DNA of 64,000 nucleotides from Erythroxylum novogranatense (GCA_029891385.1 CM057225.1:14883498-14947497); one strand, 5' to 3'. Shown: positions 45,697 to 58,178, numbered from the stretch's first letter. Program-made: numbers and translations. The notes: generated by a model from the sequence alone, not told the origin.

Positions 45697-47534
45697 AGTA
45701 CATGCATATATGAATCTTGGAGCAACTATCTCGTATAGCATCAAAACAATTAAATTAAAATGGAAGAAATTACACAAACCATTACAAGTAAAAATCGCGA
45801 TGGAAGTTTTAATTCCATCCGGTATGTTAGTTATTATAACACTATTATTATTGAAAACTACACTTTTATCATACCATCAATCTATCAAAAGAATCGGGAT
45901 TACCGTTAATACTTGGAAATAATTTTCTTAAATTATATAACCCTTTTTATCGATATTTACATTACATTACTTTGCGAACCCTTATATTAAGAAAATAAAC
46001 GAAATCTATTATTTTACGAATCCCTATTTATCATCGTCTTATTATCAACAATTAAAAGCAGTTAATGAGAAACTTACTATCTTACATTTTATCTATTGAA
46101 TAATACAACCATACAAACTGAAGTCGATAATTTATTAGATCAAGTATGTAGTGAAAATCCATTAGATCCTACAAAAATCATAATATAGAAATTATTGAAA
46201 TTAAATTAAAAGATCCTCTTGAAGAAGTCAATATTAAGAATAATATACCATATACTCCTTAGATGTAAAAGAATTTACACAAGAATGTAAAGAATTACTT
46301 GAAAAGGATTAATTACACCTAGTACTAGTAAACATTCTCGCACTGACTTTTTATGTCAATAATTAATTTGAAAAAACGAGGAAAAGCGAAGAATGGTTAT
46401 AAATTATCGAAAACTCAACGAAGCAACTATAAGCGATGCTTATAAATTACCACGAAAAGACTATATTATTAATAAACTGAAAGGTCATATTTGGTTTACA
46501 ACATCGGATGCAAAATCGGGTTATTGGCAATTAAGATTACATGATAATACAAAAGCATTAATGACATTTACTTGTCCACCACGAAACATTATCAATGGAA
46601 TGTATTACCCTTTGGATTAAAACAAGCACCAAGTATTTACCAACGATTTATGAATAATAATCTTATCGGTTTAGAAGAATATACTTTTGTGTATATTGAT
46701 GATATTATTATTTATTCAAATCAGGATAAATTAGATCATTTAAAGAAAGTTAAAATTGTCTTACAAAGATGTAAAGACAAAGGTTTAATATTAAGCAAAC
46801 GAAAAGCAAAAATAGCACAACAAACAATTGAATATTTAGGTATTCAATTCAATCATCATGGTTATTTACAATTACAACCTAATATTTTGCAAAAATTACA
46901 AGAATTTCCTGATCAACTAACAAACAGAACACATGTTCAACAATTCTTAGGTTTATTAAACTATATATCAGATCAAGGTTTTCTAAAAGAATTAGCAAAA
47001 GAACGAACACTTTTACAGAAAAAATGTAGCAGCAATCTACAATGGCAATGGCATACTCAAGATACTGAAGCAGTGCAACGATTAAAACTTCTTTGTAAAA
47101 ATCTTCCAAAACTTTATAATTATCAACAAAATGATGAATTATTAGTTCAATTAGATGCAAGCAATGATATATGGGCAGGTTGTCTTTTAGCAAAACCCCC
47201 TAATCATAAAAAATACCAACTTTGCAAATACATAAATGGAACATTTAATTCTGCGGAATTAAATTATCCTATTCATGAAAAAGAAGCATTAGCCTGTCTC
47301 AAAACTTTGAGAAAATGGCGAATAGATCTACTACCATAAAATTTACAATTCATACTGATTCTCAATATTTATGTGGATTTACAAGATATCGACTTTCATC
47401 AGTACCAATTATAATCAAGAGACGGTGATCCGATGGCAATTAGAATTAGGTCGAAGATCAATTTCATATTCATTATATTAAATCGGCTAACAATTTTCTT
47501 GCGAGATATATTAACAAGAGAATGGAAGCATTAA
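45556..47534 (+). pseudogene. Pararetrovirus Pol, block III copy 2 (best RT-RNase H frame)
   Basis: The protease part (45700-46050) is frameshifted. RT begins in the frame 46393-46620 and continues at 46572-47339 without interruption for 255 codons. It includes NVLPFGLKQAPSIYQRFM, the catalytic YIDD at 46692-46703, the thumb and RNase H to HEKEALACL. The two breaks of this domain lie at 46581-46583 (CCACGAAAC against CCACAGAAAC in copy 1) and 47334 (a missing G in a CAG). The C-terminal HTDSQYL word is in another frame. The stop overlaps the transactivator ATG. Confidence 0.88.
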
Positions 47535-48964
47535 TCGTTCATTTCGAAAGTACAATTGAATTAAAGGCGGCGAACTAACGAATTACATCTTCAAAGTATC
47601 AATATTGAGTAAAGCAAGAACAAATTACTAGTGAACTTGAGCAGTTAAGCGGACACTCTTGATTTTAAAACCAAAGGAGCAACAAAGTACTAAAGCATCA
47701 ACATCGACATCGAGGATAAATCTCATTGCTTCTATAATTACTCAAATTCCAACATCTACCAAAGCATCAGTTCAGGTAATACAAGAAGCTATTGAGGTTG
47801 CACCTTCCAAGGTCCCTGAAATACAAGTATCTAAAGCACCAGTTTCACTTCCTGTGAAACCATATATTACTTCCTCATCAGTACCTCAAAAGGTTGCTGA
47901 TAATCAGAATCAAAGCACTATGTGATATATAATGGTCCTTTTCTCTGGTCTTTATGATCAGTGGCATAAGGCAACTATCCATATTACTGGCAAAAGCAGT
48001 GTTATTCATAAAAGTTTTTCTACTAAAGCGGTGAAAAGTCTTTCCAAAATTTCAGCATCCAACACTTCGACCACAATACAAGACAAGATACTTAAAACAC
48101 CACCACCACCGTCCAAGTTAACTACATTGGGCAAAGCAATTGACATGGAGCAATTCAAGCCGTTCTGCTAAAGCACTACGAAGAATCAAAAGTTCTCACT
48201 TCTGGAATGTTTATGGATTGTTTCCAAGCATTAAATCATTGGACTGACGAAATGAAGCAATTTCAATACTACCCTCAGAATCGTGGCAAGTACGGTCCCA
48301 AAGCAGTAATCTTCCCTGGAGCAGAACCATTAACAACTTATTTATTATTTGAGTAGATTAGCTGACACAATTTATCTACAAGATATGAAGTTATTAGCTG
48401 ACTTTCCATCAGGGTTAGTCCATGCTATTAAGCAATTCAAGGATCGCTTTGCATGCGAAAGAAATTTATATTAAAGTTCTGACGAGTTATCCAATTTTGA
48501 AGCATCGAGCGAAGCAACAAATCAAGCAATAACTACTTCAAGAATTGCCTTTCTTCAGATTGGCATAAGTAACATGCAGTATCCTCCCATCGACGAAGCA
48601 CCTCATTATGAATTCAATTAGGATTTGGTAAACAAATTCAATTTGAATTGTTTTGAAGGAATTTATAATCAATGTCTCAAGATTCAATCAGATTCAACAA
48701 TCAAGATCAACTATCGTGGCAATAACATCTTATTGACTTCGATATGGAAGCATCAATCTAGCACATGAATTACCGGTCTTCTGACATTTTCAAGCACCGT
48801 TCGATGACTTATCGAATGTTTTCATACGCTTAGCCTTGCTTGCGTGAAGCACTTTACAGCGATTCTGAAATACCCCTCTCAGATGTAAACACTTCCCATC
48901 CTCTCAAGCACAAGGAGAAGTCACAAGCAACCACGACGGCGAACTCATTATCATTGAAGAATAA
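47522..48964 (+). pseudogene. Pararetrovirus transactivator, block III copy 2
   Basis: ATG at 47522, stop at 48962-48964. Readable pieces are the linker (47659-47925), the GLYDQWHKA and HKSFSTKA part (47932-48060) and the conserved C-terminal domain in broken frames (48240-48960). The start region 47560-47660 has several lost bases. Confidence 0.82.
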
Positions 48965-49146
48965 AGCGTCGATCACGTTCAAAGCACTACTATCGCAATA
49001 ATGTAGTCTTTTTACTTTCAGCGATCCTTTATTTGTCCACTGTATGTCTTTTCTTTAGCTTTTCTTTATGTCATACTTTATGTCACTTTTCCTTTTGTTC
49101 TTTTCTTTATGTTAAGTCATGCATCTTATGTTATTCCTTCTGCGAT
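48965..49146 (+). promoter_or_regulatory. Intergenic region upstream of the viral promoter, block III copy 2
   Basis: Matches 41738-41919, with a diverged stretch at 49113-49132 where copy 1 has GTCTGTCTGTACTATG. Confidence 0.45.
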
Positions 49147-49154
49147 TATAAATA
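49147..49154 (+). promoter_or_regulatory. Pararetrovirus TATA box, block III copy 2
   Basis: TATAAATA in the conserved context, 7,227 bases after the box at 41920. The shorter distance than in the full-length unit is mostly accounted for by the coat protein deletion. Confidence 0.8.
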
Positions 49155-49315
49155 GGCGCCTGGGTATCCTTAATGGATACAACAAGCTTTCCATACATTA
49201 CTCTCTCCTTCTTCTCTCTTGGCGCTAAGTCGGAGTGGCGTTCAAGCGAGCCGGAAAAACGAGTTAGACTAATTATGGTTACTTTTGTCACATTAAGTAA
49301 TTCAAGCATTCGATC

Positions 49316-49468
49316 ATGCATATATTTTATCAAATTATACTTCTTATTGTTGTATTTATTATTGCAATCATTCATGCAATCTTACATTATACAATCATTG
49401 GCATTCTAAAATTATTCAATTTCTTATCCTTCTTTTTAAAATATTTTCACGACTTACAAGATTTTAAT
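49316..49468 (+). pseudogene. Pararetrovirus ORF0, block III copy 2 (frameshifted)
   Basis: MHIFYQIILLIVVFIIAIIH reads from 49316. After an A-run difference near 49410 the frame runs on into ORF A sequence instead of stopping. Confidence 0.6.
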
Positions 49469-49472
49469 TTGA

Positions 49473-49778
49473 ATGACTTATTTTCACCTCAAAAGAACTT
49501 TGAAGCAACACATCAAAGCTATAGAAGTCCAGAAAGAAGAATATGAAGAACTTAAGATCAAAACCATCGCCAGAAATAAAAAAGCAAATGATATTTATAC
49601 TGATCCACGTTTTAAGAATTCTTCCAATCACCCTCTTTATACTGAAGAACAAGAAATTCTCTCTACAGCAAAACAAATGATCGTCGAATCAGCAGAATTA
49701 ATTCGTTTTTTAGATTATTGTATTCTAGACGTATTTCAACACGAAATTATTATGTATTCAAATTATCCCTTCTTATAA
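49473..49778 (+). CDS. Pararetrovirus ORF A (101 aa), block III copy 2
   Basis: Open frame from MTYFHLKRTLKQHIKAI to a stop at 49778. It has the charged helical region, DIYTDPRFKNSSNHPLY and RFLDYCILD of the block II copy; the last residues differ because of a local shift near 49728. About 90 residues align with 34669-34980. Confidence 0.72.
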   Translation: MTYFHLKRTLKQHIKAIEVQKEEYEELKIKTIARNKKANDIYTDPRFKNSSNHPLYTEEQEILSTAKQMIVESAELIRFLDYCILDVFQHEIIMYSNYPFL

Positions 49779-49788
49779 TTTAAATAAA

Positions 49789-49926
49789 ATGAATTATTTT
49801 GATCATAGGCGATCTCTTAAACAAAGAATTCATTTCTATAAAGTAAAACGAACAAAGAAAGTTTATTGAATTATATCATGAACATATAAAATGGCAAAAG
49901 AAAATCAATGTTTTCAACTTTTAATA
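49789..49926 (+). pseudogene. Pararetrovirus ORF B, block III copy 2
   Basis: MNYFDHRRSLKQRI reads from 49789; a homopolymer difference near 49840 (AAGTAAAACGAAC) shifts the frame to an early stop. Confidence 0.65.
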
Positions 49927-50025
49927 AATGCAAGAGTTTTATTAGATCAAACATTATATATTTATAATTCCGTTAAAAGCGATAGATATGAACTTGAACA
50001 AGAAATGGATTTACTTATTGATTAA
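49891..50025 (+). CDS. Pararetrovirus ORF C (44 aa, intact), block III copy 2
   Basis: Frame from MAKENQCFQLL to TAA, identical to 42666-42800. It is followed after 14 bases by ORF D with its ATG intact. Confidence 0.65.
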   Translation: MAKENQCFQLLINARVLLDQTLYIYNSVKSDRYELEQEMDLLID

Positions 50026-50039
50026 AGTATTACATCAAC

Positions 50040-50340
50040 ATGACATTTCATTTATCTTATTTTATTAATTATTGTTTACCTATTATGATACATCAAATAT
50101 CTCTTTATGCTTTTACTTTATTTCAAGCACAACCTTTACTTTTCTTTATTATTGCAAGTAGAATATTTATACCTCATGAAATACTTTGTCAATATTTTGC
50201 AATAAGTTGTCAACATATAGATATTACTCTTAATTACTTATATAGAACTATATTAGGACTCAATACTCGTGTCGGTTATCTTATACGACTCGATGATAGA
50301 GATATAATTTTTGATTTCTCACCTCCGTCTGAGGAAGAAT
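50040..50340 (+). pseudogene. Pararetrovirus ORF D, cut at an inversion junction
   Basis: The ATG at 50040 is present and about 100 codons are open to DDRDIIFDFSPPSEEE. At 50340 the sequence switches to the minus strand of the VAP-like gene, and the frame ends in antisense sequence. The acidic C-terminus is lost. Confidence 0.85.
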
Positions 50341-50524
50341 TTTTCGGGGGCGGATCCTTTACGATTAATTGGTCATTTGTCTCTTGAATTTTCTGCTGTA
50401 TTTGTTGTATCAATGATGCTATTTCTATTTGGGTTTGTATAATAGCTTCAATTTTTTGTTCTATTATTTCTTGTGTTTGTGCTATTGATTCTAGATTTTG
50501 AGTAAGATTTGTTAATGATGTCAT
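50341..50524 (-). pseudogene. VAP-like ORF, block IV, truncated at the inversion
   Basis: ATG at 50524, coiled coil intact to QETNDQLIVKDPPPKN, where the inversion junction follows. The primer-binding site is lost. Confidence 0.8.
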
Positions 50525-51502
50525 AATTTCTGCACTAAATAGGTAGATAGTGTAGATAATTGCTGTTGAATTTCATCTAACTGTCTAGTTTGATTATTAG
50601 GTTCTGTTATTCTTAATGGTCGTTCTATATTAAGAGGTCTTTGATGTCTCAATGATGTAGATCTTAACAGAGGAATAATATTTGATGTTGCTTGGAAAAA
50701 AGTGTCTTCTTTCAATTAATGGAATTAACTCAAAAGGTTGTTGTATTGCAGGAAGTGGTTGTAATTTTGGTTGAATTTTAATTCCTACTTTAGCGACTTC
50801 TTGGAATAATTGATCTAGATAGATTTGTTCTGTATTTTTGAAATCTATACTATGATGTGAATTGGTTAATGCGTAACTAATTTGATAAGTTAAAGAAAAA
50901 GGGTATTGTCTTGGAGTCATTAAATTATTTCTATAAAATTTATATGCAATTGTAATTGCTTTATCTAATTCAGAAGAGATTAAGGGAATACCTAATTTTA
51001 ATCGAGTATTGAATTTAATTTTCCATATTGTAAGTTTCCATTCATCATTCCTAAAATTTGATCATTTAGATTATTCATTCTTTCATCTAAAATTGCCATT
51101 CTAATAGGAGTATCAATTCCTTGTTGAAAAGTGGATTTTAATAATATTTGTATAGTGGATAATTGAATATAGCCAATTTTCTTTCGTTTTGATTAGGTAA
51201 CAATTGTAATTGTCTATGAATTTGTTAGGGATTAATTAAACTAATTCTTAAATTTCCATGACATTGATCAATTCTAATAGGTCGTTCTTGAATAATTTTC
51301 CATAATAAATAAGATTTTGTCTATTAAAGATTTGTTTTATCGTTGATTTGTGAATGTCTTGACCTTTCTTTAAATCTAATTGAGCTTTTGCAATTTGATT
51401 TTTCTTATCTTGAGTAATTAATGTTGAAACTTGAAAAGTTCCTAATGATTCGGTTAATTCTAAATTATCTACATCGAGGATTGTAGAAGATTGAGAGGTC
51501 AT
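50521..51502 (-). pseudogene. Pararetrovirus movement protein, block IV
   Basis: ATG at 51502. The first 85 codons are open; breaks follow near 51285, 51195 and 51020, and the last segment (50920-50630) reads TEQIYLDQLFQEVAKVG before another shift near 50690. Stop overlaps the VAP-like ATG. Confidence 0.83.
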
Positions 51503-51766
51503 AATGTATTGGGATGATACGGATGATAACAATGATGATCAGTTTGAATTTGTTCTAATTGTGCTAATTGTTCGGTATATTATTGATGTAATCTTTGTAC
51601 TACGATAAATGTTCAATATAAGGTCGTCTATTGAGGGCGATTTATTCTAGAAATATAAGATTATTAATCGATTTTCATTGTATTGGATATGATCTTGATA
51701 ATGATTTATAACTTGTTGTGTGTATTGAATTACATCTTGTAAATCCAAACAAATTGGACAATTCAT
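51499..51766 (-). pseudogene. Pararetrovirus ORF E, block IV
   Basis: MNCPICLDLQD start at 51766, two bases short overall, with changes near 51600-51670 that break the frame. Confidence 0.7.
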
Positions 51767-52329
51767 TTAATAATCTTGAGGAAATTACTACAATCGACAT
51801 TGTCTAAATCATAGTTTATATCTTTATCTATATTTTCATAATCATTCTTGGTGATTTCTATATCTTCTATTTCCGTATCAGAAGGAAATAATTGTGATAT
51901 TGATTACGAACAATATAATTGTTGTTGTAATTGATATCTAAATTTCTTGAAAGTTGCTCTGAAAATATCTTGTTGTATTTGTGTTAATCTTTCTACTTCA
52001 TCTTCATCTTCTAATAATTCAAATGTTTACGATTCTTCCTCGAATTGAGGTGAGAAATCAAAATTATATCTCTATCATCGAGTCGTATAAGATAGCAAAC
52101 ACAGTATTGAGTCTAATATAGTTCTATATAAGTAATTAAGAGTAATATCTATATGTTGACAACTTATTGCAAAATATTGACAAAGTATTTCATGAGGTAT
52201 AAATAATCTACTTGCAATAATAAAGAAAAGTAAAGGTTGTGCTTGAAATAAAGTAAAAGCATAAAGAGATATTTGATGTATCATAATAGGTAAACAATAA
52301 TTAATAAAATAAGATAAATGAAATGTCAT
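51767..52329 (-). pseudogene. Pararetrovirus ORF D, block IV
   Basis: ATG at 52329; about 70 codons of the hydrophobic N-terminal part are open. Lost bases near 52100, 52070, 52030 and 51900 break the rest. Confidence 0.75.
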
Positions 52330-52343
52330 GTTGATGTAATACT

Positions 52344-52476
52344 TTAATCAATAAGTAAATCCATTTCTTGTTCAAGTTCATATCTATCGTTTTTAACGAA
52401 TTATAAATATATAATGTTTGATCTAATAAAACTCTTGCATTTATTAAAGTTGAAAACATTGATTTTCTTTTGCCAT
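52344..52476 (-). pseudogene. Pararetrovirus ORF C, block IV
   Basis: MAKENQCFQL start at 52476; a shorter A/T run near 52448 shifts the frame. Confidence 0.6.
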
Positions 52477-52583
52477 TTTATATGTTCATGATATAATTCA
52501 ATAAACTTTCTTTGTTAGGTTTCTACTTCTTTATAAAAGCAATTCTTTGTTTAAGAGATAAATCTATGATCAAAATAATTCAT
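52445..52583 (-). pseudogene. Pararetrovirus ORF B, block IV
   Basis: MNYFDH start at 52583; the basic part is disturbed by differences near 52520-52560. Confidence 0.55.
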
Positions 52584-52588
52584 TTTAT

Positions 52589-52898
52589 TTAAATTATAAG
52601 AAGGATAATTTGGATACATAATAATTTCGTGTTGAAATACGATCTAGAATACAATAATCTAAAAATGAATTAATTACTGCTGATTAAATCGATCATTTGT
52701 TTCTTTGTAGAGAGAATTTCTTGTTCTTCATTATAAAGAGGGTGATTGGAAGAATTCTTAAACGTGGATCGATATAAATATCATTTGCTTTTTATTTACG
52801 GCGATGGTTTTGATCTTAAGTTCTTCATATTCTTCTTTACGGACTTCTATAGCTTTGATGAGTTGCTTCAAAGTTCTTTTGAGGTGAAAATAAGTCAT
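52589..52898 (-). pseudogene. Pararetrovirus ORF A, block IV
   Basis: MTYFHLKRTLKQLIKAIEV start at 52898, open for about 45 codons, then shifted near 52790. Later words (ILSLQ-like, DYCIL) are recognisable. Confidence 0.7.
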
Positions 52899-52904
52899 TA
52901 CGAA

Positions 52905-53057
52905 ATTAAAATCTTGTAAATCGTGAAAATATTTTAAAAGAAGGATAAGAAATTGAATAATTTTAGAATGCCAATGATTGTATAATGAGAAGATTGCATG
53001 AATGATTGCAATAATAAATACAACAATAAGAAGTATAATTTGATAAAATATATGCAT
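52905..53057 (-). pseudogene. Pararetrovirus ORF0, block IV (frameshifted)
   Basis: MHIFYQIILLIVVFIIAIIH at 53057; a difference near 52985 moves the frame so that it runs through into ORF A sequence (stop at 52758). Confidence 0.6.
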
Positions 53058-53216
53058 GGTGAATGCTTGAATTACTTATTGTGACAAAAAGTAACCATAA
53101 TTAGTCTAACTTTGTTCTTCTGGCTCGCTTGAGCGTCACTCTGGACTTAAGCGAAGAAGAAGGAGAGAGTAATGTATGGAAAGCTTGTTGTATCCATTAA
53201 GGATACCCAAGGCGTC

Positions 53217-53224
53217 TATTTATA
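53217..53224 (-). promoter_or_regulatory. Pararetrovirus TATA box, block IV
   Basis: TATAAATA on the minus strand followed by GACGCCTTGGGTATCC, seventh copy of the viral promoter core in the window. Confidence 0.78.
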
Positions 53225-53406
53225 ATCGCGAGAGGGAATAACATAATAGAGCGAAATTAACATAAAGAAAAGAACAAAAGGAAAAGTGACATAAAGTATG
53301 ACATAAAGAAAAGCTAAAGAAAAGACATATGGTGGGCGATCAAAGAATTGCCGAAAGTAAAAGACTACATTATTGCGATAGTAGTGCTTTGAGCGTGATC
53401 GGGCGT

Positions 53407-54836
53407 TTATTCTTCAATGATAATGAGTTAAATCGTCGGGGTTGCTTGTGACTTCTCCTTGTGCTTGAGAGGATGGGCGGTGTTTACATCTGTGAGTGGG
53501 GTATTCACATGGCTCGCTTGCAAGTGCTTCACGCCAAGCAAGGCTAAGCGTATGAAAACATTATGATAAGTCATTGAATGGTGCTTGAAAGCGGCGTAAG
53601 GTAGTAATTCATGTGCTAGGATTGGATGCTTCCATATCGAAGTCAATCGATAGTTGATCTTGATTGTTGAATCTGATTGAATCTTGAGACATTGATTATA
53701 AATTCCTTCAAAACAATTCAAATTGAATTTGTTTACCAAATCCCAATTGAATTAAGTAATGAGGTGCTTCGTCGATGGGAGGATCTTGCATGTTACTTAT
53801 GCCAATCAAGAAAGGCAATTCTTGAAGTAGTTATTGCGACGATTTGCATTTACGCGATGCTTCAAAATTGGATAACTACGTAAACTTTAATATAAATTTC
53901 TCTTTCGGCGTGCAAAGCGATCCTTGAATTGCTTAATAGCATGGACTAACCACGATGGAAAGTCATTAATAACTTCATATCTTGTAGATAAATTGTGTCA
54001 CTAATCCACTCGAAATAATAAATAAGTTGTTAATGGTTACGCTCGGGAAGATTCTTTGCTTTGGGACCGTACTTGCCACGATTACGAGGGTAGTATTGAA
54101 ATTGTTTCATTTAAATCGATCCAATGATTTAATGCTTGAAACAATCCATAAACATTCCGTAAGTGAGAACTTTTGATTCTTCGTGTAGTGCTTTAGCGAG
54201 AGCGGCATGAATTGTTCCATGTCAATTGCTTTGCCCAATGTAGTTAACTTGGGCGGTGGTGGTCTTTGGTGTTTGAAGTCTTGTCTTGTATTGTGGTGAA
54301 GTGTTGGATGCTGAAATTCTTGGAAAGACTTTTCAGACTTCGCTTTAGTAGAAAAACTTTTATGAATAACCTTTGCTTTTGCTAGTAATATGGATAGTGC
54401 GCCTTATGCCACGATCATAAAGACCAAAGAAAAGGACCATTATATATCATATAGTGCTTTGATTCTTGATTATCGCAACCTTTTGAGTCTTGATGAGGAA
54501 GTAATATATGGTTTCACAGAAGTGGCGGTGCTTTAGATACTTGTATTTCGGGGACCTTGGAAGGTGCAACTGAATAGCTTCTTGTATTACTGGCGATGCT
54601 TTGGTAGATGTTGGAATTTGAGTAATTATAGAAACAGCGAGTTTATCACGGATCTTGATGTTGATGCTTTAGTACTTTGTTGCTCTTTTGGTTTTAAAAC
54701 CAAGAGTATCTTTTAACATTCAAGTTCACTAGTAATTTGTTCTTGCTTTACGAATATTGATACTTTGAAGATGTAATTGGTTAGTTACCTTCCTTTAATT
54801 CAATTGTACTTTAAATTGAGCGATTAATGCTTCCAT
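53407..54836 (-). pseudogene. Pararetrovirus transactivator, block IV
   Basis: ATG at 54836, stop at 53407. Recognisable along its whole length but split into short frames; the longest is 53739-53428. Losses are dense at 53830-53900, 54000-54200 and 54480-54800. Confidence 0.8.
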
Positions 54837-56795
54837 TCTCTTGTTAATATATCTGCAAGAAAATTGTTAGCGATTTAATATAATGAATATGAAATTGATC
54901 TTGACCTAATTCTAATTGCCATCGGATCGATTAGTCCTTGATTATAATTGGTACTTGATGAAAGTCGATATCTTGTAAATCCACATAAATATTGAGAATC
55001 TGTATGAATTGTGAATTTCTTGGTAGTAGATCTATTAGCCATTTTCTCAAAGTTTTGAGACAAATAATGCTTCTTTTTCATGAATAGGATAATTTAATTC
55101 GCATGAATTAAATGTTCCATTTATGTATTTGCAAAGTTGGTATTTTTTATGATTAGGGGTTTTGCTAAAGACAACCTGCCCATATATCATTGCTTGCATC
55201 TAATTGAACTAATAATTCATCATTTTGTTGATAATTATAAAGTTTTGGAAGATTTTACAAAGAAGTTTTAATCATTACCTTTGCTTGATTATCTTGAGTA
55301 TGCCATTGCCATTGTAGATTCTTTTGCTACATTTTTTACGTAAAAGTGTTCATTCTTTTGCTAATTCTTTTAGAAAACCTTGATCGATATATAGTTTAAT
55401 AAACCTAAGAATTGTTGAACATGTGTTACATTTGTTAGTTGATCGGAAATTCTTGTAATTTTGCAAAATATTAGGTTGTAATTGTAAATAACCATGATGA
55501 TTGAATTGAATACCTAAATATTCAATTGTTTGTTGTCTATTTTGCTTTTCGTTTGCTTAATATTAAACCTTTGTCTTTACATCTTTGTAAGACAATTTTA
55601 ACTTTCTTTAAATGATCTAATTTATCTGATTTGAATAAATAATAATATCATCAATATACACAAAAGTATATTCTTCTAAACCGATAAGATTATTATCCAT
55701 AAATCGTTGGTAAATACTTGGTGCTTGTTTTAATCGAAGGGTAATACATTCCATTGATAATGTTTCTATGGTGGACAAGTAAATCTTTATTAATGCTTTT
55801 GTATTATCATGTAATCTTAATTGCCAATAACTTGATTTTGCATCTAATGTTGTAAACCAAATATGACCTTTCAGTTTATTAATAATATAGTCTTTTAAGT
55901 GGTAATTTATAAGCATCGCTTTATAGTTGCTTCGTTGAGTTTTCGATAATTTATAACCATTCTTCGTTTTCCTCGTTTCTTTTCAGCTGAATTATTGACA
56001 TAAAAAGCTGGTGCAGAATGTTTACTAGTACTAGGTGTAATTAATCCTTTTTCAAGTAATTCTTTACATTCTTGTGTAAATTCTTTTACATCTAAGGGAG
56101 TATATGGTATATTATTCTTAATATTGACTTCCTGAAGAGGATCTTTTAATTTAATTTCAATAATTTCTATATTATGATTTTTTGTAGGATCTAATGGATT
56201 TTCACTACATACTTGATCTAATAAATTATCGACTTGATTTGTATGGTTGTATTATTCAATAGATAAAATGTAAGATAGTAAGTTTCTCATTAACTGCTTT
56301 TAATTGTTGATAATAAGGCGTATGATAAATAGGGATTAAATAAAATAATAGATTTCGGTTTATTTTCTTAATATAAGGGGTTAAAGTAATGTAATGTAAT
56401 CTTGACAAAAGGGTTATATAATTTAAGAAAATTATTTCAAGTATTAACGGTAATCCCGATTCTTTTGATAGATTGATGGTATGATAAAAGTGTAGTTTTC
56501 AATAATAATAGTGTTATAATAACTAACATACGGATGGAATTAAAACTTCCATCGGCAATTTTACTTGTAATGGTTTGTGTAATTTCTTCCATTTTAATTC
56601 TAATTGTTTTGATGCTATCTGAGATAGTTGCTCGATATCTATATATGCATGTACTTTAATATTCGTTTTACGAATCGATCTTGAATAAAAGTTGAATTAG
56701 AATTGGGGTTTGATTGAGTTTTGGTTATCGATTCATTAGATTGAGTTTCATAGATATAGAGGATATATCTCGTATTATAATCGATTCAATGGGTT
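54824..56795 (-). pseudogene. Pararetrovirus Pol, block IV
   Basis: Order from the right: protease (about 56560-56660, degenerate), a long linker, RT (55617-55916 reads GHIWFTTLDAKSSYWQL, QAPSIYQRFM and the catalytic YIDDIIIYS), thumb and RNase H (54880-55230, with KFTIHTDSQYLCGFTRY). The RT has one Gly to Ser change in the LDAKSGYW word and a break near 55740. At 55975-56010 the sequence before the RT start (CTGGTGCAGAATG on this strand) is preserved, whereas both block III copies are altered there. Confidence 0.85.
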
Positions 56796-58178
56796 CTAAT
56801 TGATGTTCTAAAATTGAATTTAGAATTTGTACTTGATTATTATATTGTTTATCTTTCTTTTAGGACATTCATTTGCATAATGACCTTCTTCTTTCTGAGA
56901 TCCAACATTTACAATCTTTTTTCTTTTTAGGACAAAGTTGTTTTTGTTTTATATTTTGGATTAAATTTATATCTCTGAAAATATTTTGGATAAGTTTTAG
57001 GTTGATAGCGTTGTGGTATATTTTCTCCATTTAAACTTTCGTGAATAATGTTTCTTGTATCTCGGATTAAATATTTTCTTTTCTTTTATAATTTGAGTAA
57101 GTTTTATTACATCCATATTATTTGAGGTGCGTCGACATTTTGATCGCAACACATTTTTAAATTCTTATGTTTTAATGTTCTTTTTAACTGGGCTTCTATA
57201 CAATAATCAACTAATAAGTCTCGGGCTACTAATATTGCTCCTCCTAAATTATGAGCGATTGTATGATTTTCTATTCGTTCATAGAATTGTTGTTGGACTT
57301 TAAGATTAAAAGGATATGGTAATTTTGAATAAAATGTTAATATACATTTCTTGTTAGACTCTAGGTAATTTATAGTAATGTTTTTAAATTCACAAATAAA
57401 AGCCTCTAAGTAATTAATATCACATATCATTAAATTGTTTAAATGTCTTAATGCTTTTAATCGTTTTCTTTTAGTATATCTCTTGATGAAATATAATATC
57501 TTTTCCAAAAATTCCTTATATATTTCTTCTCCAATAATTTCAAATTTATCTTCATCGTAAGTTGACTAAGATAATGAGGTGTATTTTGTAATGCTTGTGC
57601 ATTATCTCTTAAAATTCTTGTACTATTCACGAAGTTTTATATATGACAAAATAATAGAGAGAATCTTTAGTTGCGATTTATTACCAAAAGGTTTTCTACT
57701 TGTAATAATAATAAAATTTTGGAAAACCATTCTTGAAAGATTTCTTGACATTTGTTATACAGTCTAGATTTAATATATTATCGATTGTTAATCTTGAAAT
57801 TTTGGTTTATATTCATCTGGATATTTTAGTATTTTGTGCCTTTATAATAATATCCTTGTTGATGTAAAAATCATCTTTATCATTTTTCCAAGTATAGCTT
57901 GAAGGTTGAAATGTTGTTTTCGTTTATCTCCTAATTTTCTTTTAATTTTAATTCTTGAGTGTTACTACTTTGGGTTTTCATCATTATCCATAAAAGTTCT
58001 TCATCTTGATCGATTCATAACCTAAGATTATTTCATCCTTATGTTCATTTGAAAAGACGGGACTAATATATTCTTCTTTTTCGAGAGGGGTTAGATGTAA
58101 TTTTTGTATTAGATCAGTTACTTCATGTAATTGTATTTGAATATTCTTTTCAACTTGTTCTATAGATTGCTCTTGCAT
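56656..58178 (-). pseudogene. Pararetrovirus coat protein, block IV, full length
   Basis: ATG at 58178 (MQEQSIEQVEKNIQ), stop at 56656. A 133-codon frame (57508-57107) covers the core: LEAFICEFKNITINYLES, KLPYPFNLKVQQQFYERI, AHNLGGAILVARDLLVDYC and KMCCDQN. Indels split the N-terminal arm and the basic/zinc-knuckle region (56870-57000). Confidence 0.85.
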
